From NCBI GenBank assembly GCA_029167225.1, contig JARFNK010000007.1:62001-126000 (forward strand): a stretch of DNA of 64,000 bases, read 5' to 3'. The stretch is from Sphingobium arseniciresistens. Its GTDB lineage: Bacteria > Pseudomonadota > Alphaproteobacteria > Sphingomonadales > Sphingomonadaceae. This document shows positions 1 to 9,178 of the stretch, piece after piece. Every line of letters starts with the position of its first letter. Within the stretch, counting starts at the first letter, position 1. The notes beneath the pieces were generated by a model, which made no database searches, was not told the DNA's origin, and saw only the letters and a program-made list of their open reading frames with translations. Both the position numbers and the translations under genes were made by a program.

Positions 1-228
1 GCCTCCCAGCCATCCACGGCCGAACATCAGGATGCCGAGGCCCAGCATGGCGAGGAAGGACGCGGCGTTCATCCAGATGGAAACATTCCACCCGACCGCC
101 GCGACCCAGCAGACATAGAGGATGACCATCAGCACCGGAAACAGGTTGGCGATCCGCAGTGAGGCGATATCCTGCAGGGCAGCGAGTGCCAGCACCAGGG
201 CTGCGGCGAGCGGTATCAGCTGGATCAT
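1..228 (-). CDS. cpaA: Prepilin peptidase CpaA/TadV, partial (C-terminus outside window)
   Basis: Partial A24-type prepilin peptidase, the membrane aspartyl protease that trims Flp pilin and TadE-like pseudopilins at the inner membrane. Only about 76 N-terminal residues are in the window. They start MIQLIPLAAALVLALAALQD and contain two hydrophobic segments. The 'QDIASLRIANLFPV' stretch after the first segment matches the place where this family carries its first conserved Asp. The ATG overlaps the stop of the upstream TPR gene (ATGA), so it looks translationally coupled as the last visible gene of the tad operon. The second catalytic Asp (GXGD) would lie beyond base 1, so activity cannot be judged. 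Confidence 0.75.
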   Translation of the reverse strand, partial: MIQLIPLAAALVLALAALQDIASLRIANLFPVLMVILYVCWVAAVGWNVSIWMNAASFLAMLGLGILMFGRGWLGG

Positions 229-1097
229 CGGGAACCATCCTTCGCGAGCAAGTCGAGCCCGTCGGTTGCGCCATAATATTCGGCGGTGGTGAGCGCCTGG
301 GCGGAGAGCAGGCGGGCCTCGGCGTCCTGCCCTGCCTGCCGGGCGGCACGCGAGGCATTGGCGAGCCGGCTCGCGGTCACGGCCGAAGTCTCGTTCTCGC
401 CAAGATCACGCAGGGGCAGGCCGGCGACCGTGCGGGCGGCGTCTTCGTTGATGCGATAGCGCGGATTGGTGCCGTCCAGGCGGGCGGCCTCGGCAAACAG
501 GTTCGCCGCTTCTGTTGCGCGGTTCTGGTGCAGCAGGGACATGCCATAATTATTGGCGACCCGCGCCGGGCGGTCGGTCAGCCGAAAGGCGGTCTCGAAG
601 GCCGCCGCGCTTTCCTTCCATGCGGCTTGGCGATCATGCGCCATGCCCAGTGCCTCCCATGCCTGCCACTGGTTGGGGCAAGCCGCCACCGCGCGTTCGA
701 GGGCGGCGAGGGCATCGGTATCGCGCCCGGTGCGCAGATAGCCGCTGCCCAATGTCTGGAGCAGCCGGCAGGATGTGTCGCCGGACGCCAGCAGCGGTTC
801 GAGGCGCGCGACCACTTCCGGCGCCTGGTCCTCGCCTAGAGCCAGTTGCGCGCTGGCGACCTGATAGCGCGGGCTCTGGCGCACGGTCATGTCGGCGCCG
901 ATGCGCGAGAGCAGCAGGCTTGCCTGAACCATGCGCCCGGCATCGATGGCCTCTTCCGCCGCCGTGATGTCATCCTGCGCGTGCGTCACGGAGACCGGCG
1001 CCGGGGCCTCGGCTGCTGTCGGCTCTGTCGCCAGCGCCAGGGCAGCCATGAAGCCGGGCAGGGCGGCAAGCGCCAGCGCGGCAACCCGCCAGCGCAT
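225..1097 (-). CDS. Exported TPR-repeat protein of the tad locus (second TadD-like)
   Basis: 290-residue protein with an N-terminal signal-like hydrophobic stretch (about residues 5-24) followed by tetratricopeptide-type helices. Clear TPR-like signatures are 'LGSGYLRTGRDTDALAALE' and 'ALGMAHDRQAAWKESAAAF', at about residues 115-190. It probably acts as a periplasmic scaffold or assembly factor for the Tad secretion apparatus. It follows tadD with an ATGA overlap and is followed by cpaA with another, so it is part of the same translation-coupled run. There is no lipobox, unlike the neighbouring TadD. The specific partner is unknown, and assignment as a TadD paralogue is inferred from fold and location. 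Confidence 0.75.
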   Translation of the reverse strand: MRWRVAALALAALPGFMAALALATEPTAAEAPAPVSVTHAQDDITAAEEAIDAGRMVQASLLLSRIGADMTVRQSPRYQVASAQLALGEDQAPEVVARLEPLLASGDTSCRLLQTLGSGYLRTGRDTDALAALERAVAACPNQWQAWEALGMAHDRQAAWKESAAAFETAFRLTDRPARVANNYGMSLLHQNRATEAANLFAEAARLDGTNPRYRINEDAARTVAGLPLRDLGENETSAVTASRLANASRAARQAGQDAEARLLSAQALTTAEYYGATDGLDLLAKDGSR

Positions 1098-1879
1098 CAG
1101 GATTGCTCCTTCGCGTCGGGCACCTGTCGCCGCTGATGAAGGACGGGGGTGAGGAAGGGCGCTGCATTGCCCCCGCGCAGATGGTTGGCCGCGACATGCG
1201 GGGGCTGATCGGCCGGCGCTGCGATATCGGCCTGCTCGGCCGCTGCGTCCTTTTCTGCGCCCCGGTTGAGGATGGTGACGGTGATCTGCGGCGTGAACCG
1301 GCCCAGATTTTCGCCTTGGTCGAGCGCGAGCGTATCCAGCCTCACTTCGGTAAGCGACTGGCGGACAAGGAAGGCGGGCGCGGGCGCGCCATTGCTCCGG
1401 GCCGCTGCGACGGGCCGTGCGGCAATCTGCGCCAGGGTCGTGCGTGGCGTCGCGGGCAGTGTGCCGGGCGCGGCAAGGCTGGCGAGCAGCGCACGGCTCT
1501 CGTCATGCCGGCCCTGCTGCTCCAGGCAGCGCGCGAAATTGCGCCGGACCTTGGTGTCGGCCGGCGCGAAGGACAAAGCGAGCTGGAAGAAGCGGTCGGC
1601 AATGTCATAGCGGCCCATCGCCGCATAGCTGATGGCAAGGCCGTTATAGGCGTCGGCATCGCCCGGATCATGGCGCAGCACCTGGCGATAGGCATCCATC
1701 GCCAGCGCATATTCGCCACGCTGGAACAGCGCATGGCCGGCGGCGATCCCCGCCGACTGGACGCCACCCTGCCGGGGCGAAAGCGGACGGATCTCCAGTT
1801 GCGCCTTGTGCAGGCCGGTGCAGCCGGCCGCCCCGGCCAGTGCCAGTGCGCCGAGCAGCAGGACTGTGCTCTTCATCAT
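1097..1879 (-). CDS. tadD: Tad pilus assembly lipoprotein TadD (TPR)
   Basis: 260-residue lipoprotein with TPR repeats, the TadD component thought to help the secretin assemble or localise. The signal peptide ends in a lipobox (LAGAAGC, Cys20). TPR units follow, for example 'GHALFQRGEYALAMDAYRQ' and 'AYNGLAISYAAMGRYDIADR' at about residues 48-110. The reading frame stays open upstream to 2386, but the start at 1879 is chosen because its ATG overlaps the tadC stop (ATGA) and immediately precedes the signal peptide. The C-terminal third is low complexity and rich in Ala/Pro. Its stop overlaps the ATG of the next TPR gene. Confidence 0.87.
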   Translation of the reverse strand: MMKSTVLLLGALALAGAAGCTGLHKAQLEIRPLSPRQGGVQSAGIAAGHALFQRGEYALAMDAYRQVLRHDPGDADAYNGLAISYAAMGRYDIADRFFQLALSFAPADTKVRRNFARCLEQQGRHDESRALLASLAAPGTLPATPRTTLAQIAARPVAAARSNGAPAPAFLVRQSLTEVRLDTLALDQGENLGRFTPQITVTILNRGAEKDAAAEQADIAAPADQPPHVAANHLRGGNAAPFLTPVLHQRRQVPDAKEQS

Positions 1880-2856
1880 CACGACCCCCCTCCCATGGCT
1901 GGCAGCAATGTCCGCACGACGCGGATCATTGCCGGCAGCATCAACACGCCGATCATCACCGGCAGCATGCAGGCGACCAGCGGGATGGAAAGCAGGACCG
2001 GCAGCTTGTGCGCCTTTTCCTCTGCCCGCATCCGGCGCTTTTCCCGCATTTCCCCGGCATAGACGCGCAATGTCTGGCCGACGCTGGTGCCCAGCTGGTC
2101 CGACTGGATCAGCAGCGTGGAAAAGGCGCGGATCTCGTCGATCTCGACATCGTCGGCCATGCGGCGCAGCGCATCGCTGCGGCTGCGGCCGGCGCGCAGT
2201 TCCAGCACGACCTTGCCCAGCATCTGTGACACCAATGGATGGGAGAGCGACATTTCCCGGCCGACGCGATCGAGCGCGGCTTCCAGCCCCAGTCCTGCCT
2301 CGACGCAAACCAGCAGCAGGTCGAGCGCATCGGGGAAACCGTTGACGATCGCTTCCTGCCGGCGGCCCGCGCGTGCCGAAATCCACAGATTGGGCAGGTA
2401 CAGGCCGACCAGCGCGACGCCGACGCCAAACACATACAGCTTGAAGAGGCTCGGTGGCTGGCTGGAGGTAAGGCTGAGCGCGACGAGGATCGCGGGCAGC
2501 ACCAGCGTCAGCACCATCCGCAGCAGGGTGAAGATGCGCGGGGCTTCCGGCGTGTTATAGCCTGCGGCGGCCAGACGCTTGCGCAGCTTCTCGTTGTTGG
2601 TGTCCACCAGCGAGATGCCCGATTTCTCGATGCGGTCGACGATCCGGCGCCATTCGGTGCTGGCGCGGGTCGCGCGCAGGCTCATCTGCCCGGTCGTATC
2701 GCCGGCGCCGCCGCCACCAGCCACGCCCATTTCCTCCAGCCGCCGCCGAACCGCCACGTTGCGGTTGACGATGGCGCTCGCCAGCATCACCCCGCCGACG
2801 ACGAGCAGGAACACGATGGCGAGGAACAGCGGGCGGGAGGCGAGAAGATCGTTCAT
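1879..2856 (-). CDS. tadC: Tad secretion inner-membrane protein TadC
   Basis: 325-residue T2SS-F-domain protein, one of the two polytopic platform proteins of the Tad/Flp pilus machine, thought to couple the CpaF ATPase to pilus polymerisation. It has an N-terminal TM (about residues 10-28), a pair of TMs around 115-160, a cytoplasmic F domain ('FPDALDLLLVCVEAGLGLEAAL', conserved in this family) at about 180-275, and a C-terminal hydrophobic hairpin ending near residue 318. It lies 3 bp downstream of tadB, and its stop overlaps the tadD start. Length and topology are normal for TadC. Confidence 0.92.
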   Translation of the reverse strand: MNDLLASRPLFLAIVFLLVVGGVMLASAIVNRNVAVRRRLEEMGVAGGGGAGDTTGQMSLRATRASTEWRRIVDRIEKSGISLVDTNNEKLRKRLAAAGYNTPEAPRIFTLLRMVLTLVLPAILVALSLTSSQPPSLFKLYVFGVGVALVGLYLPNLWISARAGRRQEAIVNGFPDALDLLLVCVEAGLGLEAALDRVGREMSLSHPLVSQMLGKVVLELRAGRSRSDALRRMADDVEIDEIRAFSTLLIQSDQLGTSVGQTLRVYAGEMREKRRMRAEEKAHKLPVLLSIPLVACMLPVMIGVLMLPAMIRVVRTLLPAMGGGS

Positions 2857-2859
2857 GTC

Positions 2860-3861
2860 CTAGACCTTCAGGTTGACCATGCGGCGGATCGTGACGAAGC
2901 CGACGATGTAGAGCAGGGCGAGGCCGACGAAGCCGGTCAGGAACATGCTGTCCTGCGCGACGTCGAGGTAGAATCCGGGGTTGATGATGAACAGCCCGAC
3001 AAAGGCGAAGATCGGCAGCACCGTCAGCATCAGGGCGGTCATCCGCCCTTCTGAACTCAGCGCCCGCACCTTCATGTAAAGGCTGTGCCGCTCCCGGATG
3101 ACGGCCGACAGGTTTTCAAGGATCTCAGCCAGGTTTCCGCCGGTCTCGCTCTGGATGGAAAGCGATACGACGAACATGTGCAGGTCGTTCATGCCCCACC
3201 GGTCGGCCATGCGTTGCAGGGCGTCGCGCAGGTCGGAGCCATAGGTGACTTCGTCCGCGACGATCCCGAATTCGCTGCCGATCGGATCCTTCATCTCGAC
3301 CGTGAGCAGGTCGAGGGCAGCCGCTACCGGATGGCCCGCGCGCAGGGCGCGGACGAAGGTGTCGAGCGCGACCGGGAACTGGTCCTCCATCTTCTTGTGC
3401 CGCTTCTGGTTCATGCGCGAGAGGATGGCGAGCGGCAGGCCGGCACCCAGCGCGCCGGCAAAGACCAGCGCGAGCAGCAGCACGCCGCCGGTCAGCGCAT
3501 AGCCATAGGAACCGGCGCCCAGCAGCACGAGCATGAACAGCGCCGCGACCATCGCCGCCATGGCGGCGAATATGGCGCTGGCGGTGTAGGAAACCCCCGC
3601 GCCATGCAGCATCCGCACCATGCCGAGGCCGATGCGGCCATGCAGCGTCTCCGGGTTCCACCGGGCGGAATCGTCGTCGCGCCGCAGCTTGGAGAGGATC
3701 GCCACCCGTCCCGCGCCCCGCGCGATCATGTCCAGTCGCCTGTTGATGGCGCGGCCGCCGCCGATCCGGCTGCGATACCAGCTGACGCCGGCTTCGATCG
3801 CCAGCATGATCGCCGCGAACAGCAGCACCAGCACGAGCATCCGGATGGCGTAGCTAGGCAT
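2860..3861 (-). CDS. tadB: Tad secretion inner-membrane protein TadB
   Basis: 333-residue T2SS-F-domain protein, the partner of TadC in the inner-membrane platform of the Flp pilus. TM segments lie near residues 5-24, 95-140 and 275-325. The central cytoplasmic F domain carries 'FPVALDTFVRALRAGHPVAAAL' and 'ALQRMADRWGMNDLHMFVVS', characteristic of TadB. The start codon overlaps the cpaF stop by one base (TGATG), so it is probably translated by re-initiation. It is directly followed by tadC. Confidence 0.92.
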   Translation of the reverse strand: MPSYAIRMLVLVLLFAAIMLAIEAGVSWYRSRIGGGRAINRRLDMIARGAGRVAILSKLRRDDDSARWNPETLHGRIGLGMVRMLHGAGVSYTASAIFAAMAAMVAALFMLVLLGAGSYGYALTGGVLLLALVFAGALGAGLPLAILSRMNQKRHKKMEDQFPVALDTFVRALRAGHPVAAALDLLTVEMKDPIGSEFGIVADEVTYGSDLRDALQRMADRWGMNDLHMFVVSLSIQSETGGNLAEILENLSAVIRERHSLYMKVRALSSEGRMTALMLTVLPIFAFVGLFIINPGFYLDVAQDSMFLTGFVGLALLYIVGFVTIRRMVNLKV

Positions 3862-5225
3862 CAGGAGATCACTCCATCGGGCCGGAACAGTTCGGCGGGC
3901 AGGTGAATGCCCTGGTCGGCCAGTTCGCTCAGGAAACGGGGGCGGATGCCGGTGGCCTCGAAATGCCCCAGCACATTGCCATGCTCGTCCCGCCCGGTCA
4001 GGCGGAAGCGGAAGATTTCCTGCATGGTGATGACATCGCTCTCCATGCCGGTGACTTCCGACAGGCTGAGCAGCCGTCGGCGCCCATCGGCCAGGCGCCC
4101 GGACTGGACGACGACGTTGATGGCCGATGCGATCTGCGCGCGGGCGGAGCGCGGCGAGATCTCGATGCCGCTCATGCCGATCATCTGCTCGATGCGGGCG
4201 AGCGCGTCGCGCGGCGTGTTCGCATGGACGGTGGTCATCGACCCGTCATGGCCGGTGTTCATCGCCTGCAGCATGTCGAACGCCTCGCCGGCGCGCACCT
4301 CGCCCACGATGATGCGGTCCGGCCGCATGCGCAGGGCGTTCTTCACAAGGTCGCGCTGAGTCACCTCGCCGCGGCCCTCGATATTGGCGGGGCGGGTTTC
4401 AAGCCGCGCGACATGATGCTGGCGCAGCTGGAGTTCGGCCGAATCCTCGATCGTGAGGATGCGTTCGCTATGCGAGATATATTCCGACATCGCGTTGAGC
4501 ATCGTCGTCTTGCCTGATCCGGTGCCGCCCGAGATCAGGATATTGCGCCGGCCCGCGACGATGGCGCTCAGCACCTCCGCGATCGGCCGGGTCACGCTGC
4601 CCAGTTCGATCAGCTTGTGCATGTCTATGGGCACGCGCGCGAACTTGCGGATGGAGAGCAGCGAGCCATCCACCGCGAGCGGCGGCACGATGGCATGGAC
4701 GCGGGAGCCGTCCGCCAGCCGCGCATCGACATAGGGGGAGGATTCGTCGATCCGCCGGCCGACCGCGGACACGATCTTCTGGATGATACGCAGCAGATGC
4801 TTTTCATCCTTGAAGCGCACCGGTGTTTCCACCAGCCGACCCTGCCGCTCGACGAACACGGTCTCGCATCCGTTCACCAGGATGTCGTTGACGGTCGGGT
4901 CCTTGAGCAGCGGCTCCAGCGGGCCAAGCCCCAGCAGCTCGTCCAGCACGTCGCCGATCAGCTTGCGGCGCTCCTCCTGGTTGAGGGCGTGCTTCTGCAG
5001 CGCGAGCTGTTCATAGACGATCTCGCCGATCTCGGCCTCCACCTGCTGGCGGGACATGGTCTCGAGCGCGGAAAGGTTGATGAGGTCGAGCAGCTTCTGG
5101 TGCAGCGCGACCTTAAGGTCGATATGGCGCTGGTCCTCCTGATCGGGGACGACGCTCCTGCCGTCCTCCAGGGGTTCGCTGCAGCGGGCGAGCAGGTCGC
5201 CGCTGCCCTTGGATATCTGCCACAT
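3861..5225 (-). CDS. cpaF: Tad pilus secretion ATPase CpaF/TadA
   Basis: 454-residue type II/IV secretion ATPase that powers Flp pilus extension and, in some relatives, retraction. An N-terminal helical domain (to about residue 110) precedes the RecA-like motor. Visible motifs are Walker A GGTGSGKT (233-240), the Asp box 'TIEDSAEL' (258-265), Walker B 'RIIVGEVRAGEA' (304-315) and the His box 'GHDGSMTTVHANT' (325-337). All catalytic elements are intact and the length is normal. The start codon overlaps the cpaE stop by one base. Confidence 0.96.
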   Translation of the reverse strand: MWQISKGSGDLLARCSEPLEDGRSVVPDQEDQRHIDLKVALHQKLLDLINLSALETMSRQQVEAEIGEIVYEQLALQKHALNQEERRKLIGDVLDELLGLGPLEPLLKDPTVNDILVNGCETVFVERQGRLVETPVRFKDEKHLLRIIQKIVSAVGRRIDESSPYVDARLADGSRVHAIVPPLAVDGSLLSIRKFARVPIDMHKLIELGSVTRPIAEVLSAIVAGRRNILISGGTGSGKTTMLNAMSEYISHSERILTIEDSAELQLRQHHVARLETRPANIEGRGEVTQRDLVKNALRMRPDRIIVGEVRAGEAFDMLQAMNTGHDGSMTTVHANTPRDALARIEQMIGMSGIEISPRSARAQIASAINVVVQSGRLADGRRRLLSLSEVTGMESDVITMQEIFRFRLTGRDEHGNVLGHFEATGIRPRFLSELADQGIHLPAELFRPDGVIS

Positions 5226-6451
5226 CAGACCTTCTCCCCCTCAACGGCATCGGCCATGCAGGCGTCCACAAGGGTCCGCAGATCCTTGCACACCCGGCTC
5301 TTCGCCTTCAGTTCCTCCACCAGCACCCCCTGATCGAGCGCGGAATTCACCAGCGGAAAATCATTGGCGATGCTGAACCTGACAGGGTGGCCCAGCGCCT
5401 TTTCCGCCGATCCAAGGCCGATCGGCCGGAACAGCTGCTTTTCCACGCGGTTGGCGACCACATGCAGGCGGGATGCGTCGATGCCCTCGCTCTGCAGCAG
5501 CGCGATCTGCCGCCGGGCCTGGCGCAGGCTGGCGATCGACAGCTCCACCACCAGCAGCACGATGTCGGACCGGGCGACGAGCGAAAGCGACCAGTTCGTC
5601 CAGTTGCCGGGCAGGTCCAGATAGACGCTGTCATATTCGCGCTGCGCCAGTTCGACGATGCGATAGACCTGCTTGGCGTTCACCGTCTCCATCGGCATGA
5701 TGTCGTTGGGCGCCGTCACCAGGTGCAGGCCGGATGCGGTTTCCACCGTTACCGTGCGCAGCAGGGCGGGGTCGACGCGATTGCCGGCGGTCAGGAGGTC
5801 GTTCAGCGTCAGCGAGCTGGCCGCGCCAAGATAGGTCGCGGCATTGCCGAACTGCAGGTCGAGGTCGATCAGGCAGACCTGTCGGCCGTCTTCCCGACCC
5901 AGCCGGGCCTCGAGGCTTGCTGCCTGGGTGGCGATGGTGGTCGATCCGACGCCGCCGACGCTCTTGATGCAGCTTATCAGCCGCCCGGTCCTCACCGTAT
6001 CCCGGTTGCGCTGTTCCAGCAGGCCGGAGAGGTCGCGCATCACAGCCGCCAGTTCGCTGGCCTGCAGCGGCAGGGCGATGACGTCGTGAACGCCGCTGCG
6101 CATCAGCGCGCGCACGTCGGAAAGCTCTGGCGCGCGCACGGCAGCGACGATCGGCATGTTGGGGTGAGACGCGCGCAGCGTTTCCAACCGGTGCATCGAT
6201 CCGGGATTGGTGGGCTGCACCTCCAGGATCACGGCCTGGGTCCGGTCGGCGATCTCGGCGGGAACCATGTTGGCCGGGGGCATCATGTCGAGCCTCAGCA
6301 CCACATCGTTCAGCCCGTCGGCCGTCAGGTCCGAGCAACGGACCTCCTGCTCTGAGAGAATGACGTCGATGCCGCCCCTGCCATCATCAAGGGCCCAGAT
6401 GTCGGCTTCGCCTGTCTTGGTTGCAATGCCCACGGGTTCGTTGTCCTTCAA
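5225..6451 (-). CDS. cpaE: Pilus localisation/assembly protein CpaE (TadZ family, ParA/MinD-like)
   Basis: 408-residue protein with an N-terminal receiver-like domain (about 30-145) fused to a ParA/MinD-like P-loop domain. CpaE/TadZ proteins position the Tad machine, typically at a cell pole. The P-loop is atypical: 'CIKSVGGVGSTT' (about 161-172) replaces the usual KGGVGKT, leaving no Lys directly before the Thr pair. That is common among CpaE/TadZ proteins and suggests altered or weak ATP use. The downstream 'LIDLDLQFGNAATYLG' and 'YDSVYLDLPG' elements are conserved. Its start overlaps the stop of the TadE-like gene (ATGA). Confidence 0.92.
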   Translation of the reverse strand: MKDNEPVGIATKTGEADIWALDDGRGGIDVILSEQEVRCSDLTADGLNDVVLRLDMMPPANMVPAEIADRTQAVILEVQPTNPGSMHRLETLRASHPNMPIVAAVRAPELSDVRALMRSGVHDVIALPLQASELAAVMRDLSGLLEQRNRDTVRTGRLISCIKSVGGVGSTTIATQAASLEARLGREDGRQVCLIDLDLQFGNAATYLGAASSLTLNDLLTAGNRVDPALLRTVTVETASGLHLVTAPNDIMPMETVNAKQVYRIVELAQREYDSVYLDLPGNWTNWSLSLVARSDIVLLVVELSIASLRQARRQIALLQSEGIDASRLHVVANRVEKQLFRPIGLGSAEKALGHPVRFSIANDFPLVNSALDQGVLVEELKAKSRVCKDLRTLVDACMADAVEGEKV

Positions 6452-7062
6452 TTTGAACGGCTGCCCTTCGCGTCTTCCATGGTCAGCGCGGCGCTGAAGC
6501 TGGGAAGACCGATGCTGGTGTTGAACAGGATGAGGGTGATCGGCTGGAACTGGACGGTGCCGGGCAGCAGCCGGACGGTGACGACCGGTGCCACATCCGG
6601 GCCATTGGGATCGCCGGCATAGCCAAGACCCGAATAGCCATAGTCCACCCGGACGTTGCTGGCCGCGATCTCCGGCATGAACAGCCGCATCCGGCCCACG
6701 ATGTTGGTGAAGGCGGTGCTATTATACGGCGTGAGCGTGGGGCAGGTGGCGCCCGTATTGCACGTGCAGCTGGTCGAACTGCACGAGGCTCCGCCGAAGG
6801 ATGCCAGCGGAATGGCGTCTCCCTGCGGGATACCGCCGCTGGTGGCAAAGCTGTAATTTGCGAGCCCGGTGGGCACCATGGTCGTCACGACCGCATAGCG
6901 CACGCCGATCTGGGTCGCCTTCTCCGCCCGGTTCCAAGTCCACATCAGGCGGCCGACGTCGACCATGCCAAGCAGGAAGAGCAGCAGCAAAGGCAACACC
7001 AGCGCGAATTCCGCGGCGGAGCTGGCGCGCGTGTCGCGCAGAAGGCGGCGGGGGTGCGTCAT
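6448..7062 (-). CDS. TadE-like pseudopilin/pilus assembly protein
   Basis: 204-residue protein with a short positively charged N-terminus, the TadE-like motif 'RASSAAEFALVLPLLLLF' (residues 12-29) and one TM segment, then an extracytoplasmic domain. TadE/TadF proteins are pseudopilins processed by the prepilin peptidase, and the Glu in AAEF is the expected conserved Glu after the cleavage site. The mature domain has a Cys-rich Ser/Thr loop ('SCSSTSCTCNTGATC', about 93-107). It is coupled by ATGA overlaps to the TadE-like gene upstream and to cpaE downstream. Whether it is TadE or TadF cannot be fixed from sequence alone. Confidence 0.85.
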   Translation of the reverse strand: MTHPRRLLRDTRASSAAEFALVLPLLLLFLLGMVDVGRLMWTWNRAEKATQIGVRYAVVTTMVPTGLANYSFATSGGIPQGDAIPLASFGGASCSSTSCTCNTGATCPTLTPYNSTAFTNIVGRMRLFMPEIAASNVRVDYGYSGLGYAGDPNGPDVAPVVTVRLLPGTVQFQPITLILFNTSIGLPSFSAALTMEDAKGSRSN

Positions 7063-7580
7063 ATGCCCATCACCGCGGCTTCGGATTCGGCGTTCATCTG
7101 CAGCGTCGTGCTGGTGAGGCCAAGATCGTTGAACAGCGAATGATAATCGACCGTGGCCCTGACCTTGACCCTGGGCACATCCGTCCGCCCGGCATAGATC
7201 CCGCTATAGTTGCCGCTGGTGATCGCGGTGCAGCTGAGCGTGACCGTGACGGTCGGAACGGTGCCCTGCATGTCGGCCCAGCCCGGCAGCCGGGCGGTGC
7301 CGCCGCTCGCGACCTGCCCGGTGCGGGTCACGTTCCTGATCTGGCCGTTGACGGTGCTGTCCACCGTCGCAGGGCAGCTATAGGCGGTGATCGGCATCCG
7401 GGACGCGTAGCGGGCGCCGTCGCGCACCGCCTTCACCACCACATGCTCGCTCAGGAAGTAATTGCCCAGCTCGAACGATCCGAACATCAGCACGATGAGC
7501 ATCGGCGCCACCAGCGCCATCTCCGCGCCGGCCGTGGCCCGGTCGCTCCTGAGCAGGGAGGGGCGGGCGCGCGGCTTCAT
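7059..7580 (-). CDS. Second TadE-like pilus assembly protein
   Basis: 173-residue single-span protein. A basic N-terminus is followed by 'ATAGAEMALVAPMLIVLMF' (about 15-33), the TadE-type pseudopilin segment with conserved Glu, then a beta-rich extracytoplasmic domain. The frame is open upstream to 7733, but the start at 7580 is preferred because its ATG overlaps the stop of the TadG-like gene (ATGA) and places the hydrophobic segment near the N-terminus as the family requires. Two adjacent TadE-like genes plus a TadG-like gene is the usual minor-pilin set of such loci. Confidence 0.84.
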   Translation of the reverse strand: MKPRARPSLLRSDRATAGAEMALVAPMLIVLMFGSFELGNYFLSEHVVVKAVRDGARYASRMPITAYSCPATVDSTVNGQIRNVTRTGQVASGGTARLPGWADMQGTVPTVTVTLSCTAITSGNYSGIYAGRTDVPRVKVRATVDYHSLFNDLGLTSTTLQMNAESEAAVMGI

Positions 7581-9178
7581 TTCAGCAGATACGGCACTGA
7601 GCGCTGGATGACCTGCGCGTTGGTCGCGCCGCTGCCACCCGCGGGGGTCTGGTCGATCACCTCGACATAGATGTCGCCAGCGCTCGTGCGATCGCGGTTG
7701 AGCGAGGGCTCGACGAGGAAGGTGTCGATCCACTTTTCGACCGGGACGTTCGTGGAAGAACCGTTGACGCTGTTGGCCGTGCAGTTGACCACGGCCACCG
7801 ACAGCCGCCGCCTGTCGACGATATTGCCGCCCGGCACGGTGCCGCTGCCATAGCCCTGGCCTGAGCTGCAGACCGGGCCGTCATGATCCATCAGGGCGTT
7901 GGCGCCGCTGCCCGATGCCGTGCGCGAGGCCAGGATCGTCCTGCCCCCGATCGTCTGTCCGCGATGGGCGATTTCCCAGCTATAGACATTGTAGCGGCTG
8001 GCATAGTTGCTCGCCGTGACCGCGACTGCCGAGGACAGCCCGGTGTTGCTTTGCCACTGGGCCGGCGTCCAGCCATAGTTCACGCGGAAATAGGCGTCCC
8101 TGTCCCACAGCCCGTCGCCGATCGGCCCGGTGCAGGCGCCGGAGGTGCCGCTGGTGACGGCATGGCACATGTCGCGGGGATGGCCCATGGCGGTGGGCGT
8201 TGTCGCGATCGGCGTGGTCGCGGATGCCGGGAGGTAGCGGCCGGCCGAGGCGACCTCCTGCCATCCCTGGTTGTGCATCCTGCAGGCGTTGTTGCCGTTC
8301 GCATTGTTGGGGCGCACCAGATCCTTCACGGCATTGATGGATGCGGGGCATGCGCCGCCGTTCGGGCAGGAGACATTGCTGTCGTAGATGTCGAAGCGCG
8401 TGTTCAGCGCGTCGGTGACGGAGACGGTGGCGCCGGGCTTGGTATCCACGCCGGTCTGGGCGATGCAGTCGCCGGGCGCGGTCGTCCAGCCCAGCGCCTC
8501 GCGCAGCCCCGGCGCACCGTTGCTGCCGGCGCCCGAGTTGAGATAGCCGAAATTGCCGGGCGCCCAGCCGCCGCCATTGCCGACGGAAACGAGTTTCAAT
8601 CCCTTGCCGATCAGTGCCGACACGTCGAAGGAGGTATTGCCCCCGGTTTCCTGCGGGTTGCAGATCATCACCGGCGGCACCTTGCAGATCGCCTGGCCAA
8701 GGCCGGCAACGGCCGAGGCGTTGATGTTGCCGGAGTTAAACGCGGCGACGACCGGGGTTAGGGCATAGCGGGCCTGCCGCGGCGCGACCGTGACCTGCAC
8801 GAACTTTGCAGCCGTCGGGCTGGTCGTCACCGTGCCGGTGTCGTTCGTCGCATCATAGGCGGAATAGAAGGTCAGCGTCGGCACCGTGATGGTCGTGCCG
8901 CTCGCATTGCCGTCATTGGAGAACAGTGTCGCGTTGCGCACCAGGTTCTGCGCGGCGGTGGTCGCGCGGGTGATGGCGGTTGATTTTCCGTCCAGCTGCG
9001 TTGCCGCCGCGAGCGCCGCCTGGTCCGCCGCGCCCTGCAGTTCGGAATCCATGCCGGCCAGCCGCGCATAGTCGAAGGCGATGCCACCGACCGCGATCAG
9101 GGCGAAGAGCGAAAGGGCAACGGTAGGCGCGACTGCGCCCCCGCATGCTCCGATCAGGCTCTTCTCCCAGGCAGTCAT
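7577..9178 (-). CDS. TadG-like pilus assembly protein
   Basis: 533-residue protein with an N-terminal TadE/TadG-type segment (about residues 12-36, 'AVAPTVALSLFALIAVGGIA') followed by 'AADQAALAAATQLDG', the classic TadG helix, and a large extracytoplasmic domain rich in Asn, Ser, Thr and Cys. The start at 9178 is supported by a GGAGGG ribosome site 6-7 bases upstream and by the family N-terminus; an earlier in-frame ATG (9319) would add about 47 unrelated residues. It is the first gene of the tightly overlapping 3' part of the operon. The 174 bp between it and the small lipoprotein gene hold nothing I can assign. Confidence 0.84.
   Translation of the reverse strand: MTAWEKSLIGACGGAVAPTVALSLFALIAVGGIAFDYARLAGMDSELQGAADQAALAAATQLDGKSTAITRATTAAQNLVRNATLFSNDGNASGTTITVPTLTFYSAYDATNDTGTVTTSPTAAKFVQVTVAPRQARYALTPVVAAFNSGNINASAVAGLGQAICKVPPVMICNPQETGGNTSFDVSALIGKGLKLVSVGNGGGWAPGNFGYLNSGAGSNGAPGLREALGWTTAPGDCIAQTGVDTKPGATVSVTDALNTRFDIYDSNVSCPNGGACPASINAVKDLVRPNNANGNNACRMHNQGWQEVASAGRYLPASATTPIATTPTAMGHPRDMCHAVTSGTSGACTGPIGDGLWDRDAYFRVNYGWTPAQWQSNTGLSSAVAVTASNYASRYNVYSWEIAHRGQTIGGRTILASRTASGSGANALMDHDGPVCSSGQGYGSGTVPGGNIVDRRRLSVAVVNCTANSVNGSSTNVPVEKWIDTFLVEPSLNRDRTSAGDIYVEVIDQTPAGGSGATNAQVIQRSVPYLLK

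Noticed and set aside
5161-5235. Possible programmed frameshift at the cpaE/cpaF junction
   Set aside because: The one-base overlap TGATG is ordinary stop/start coupling and both proteins have normal ends.
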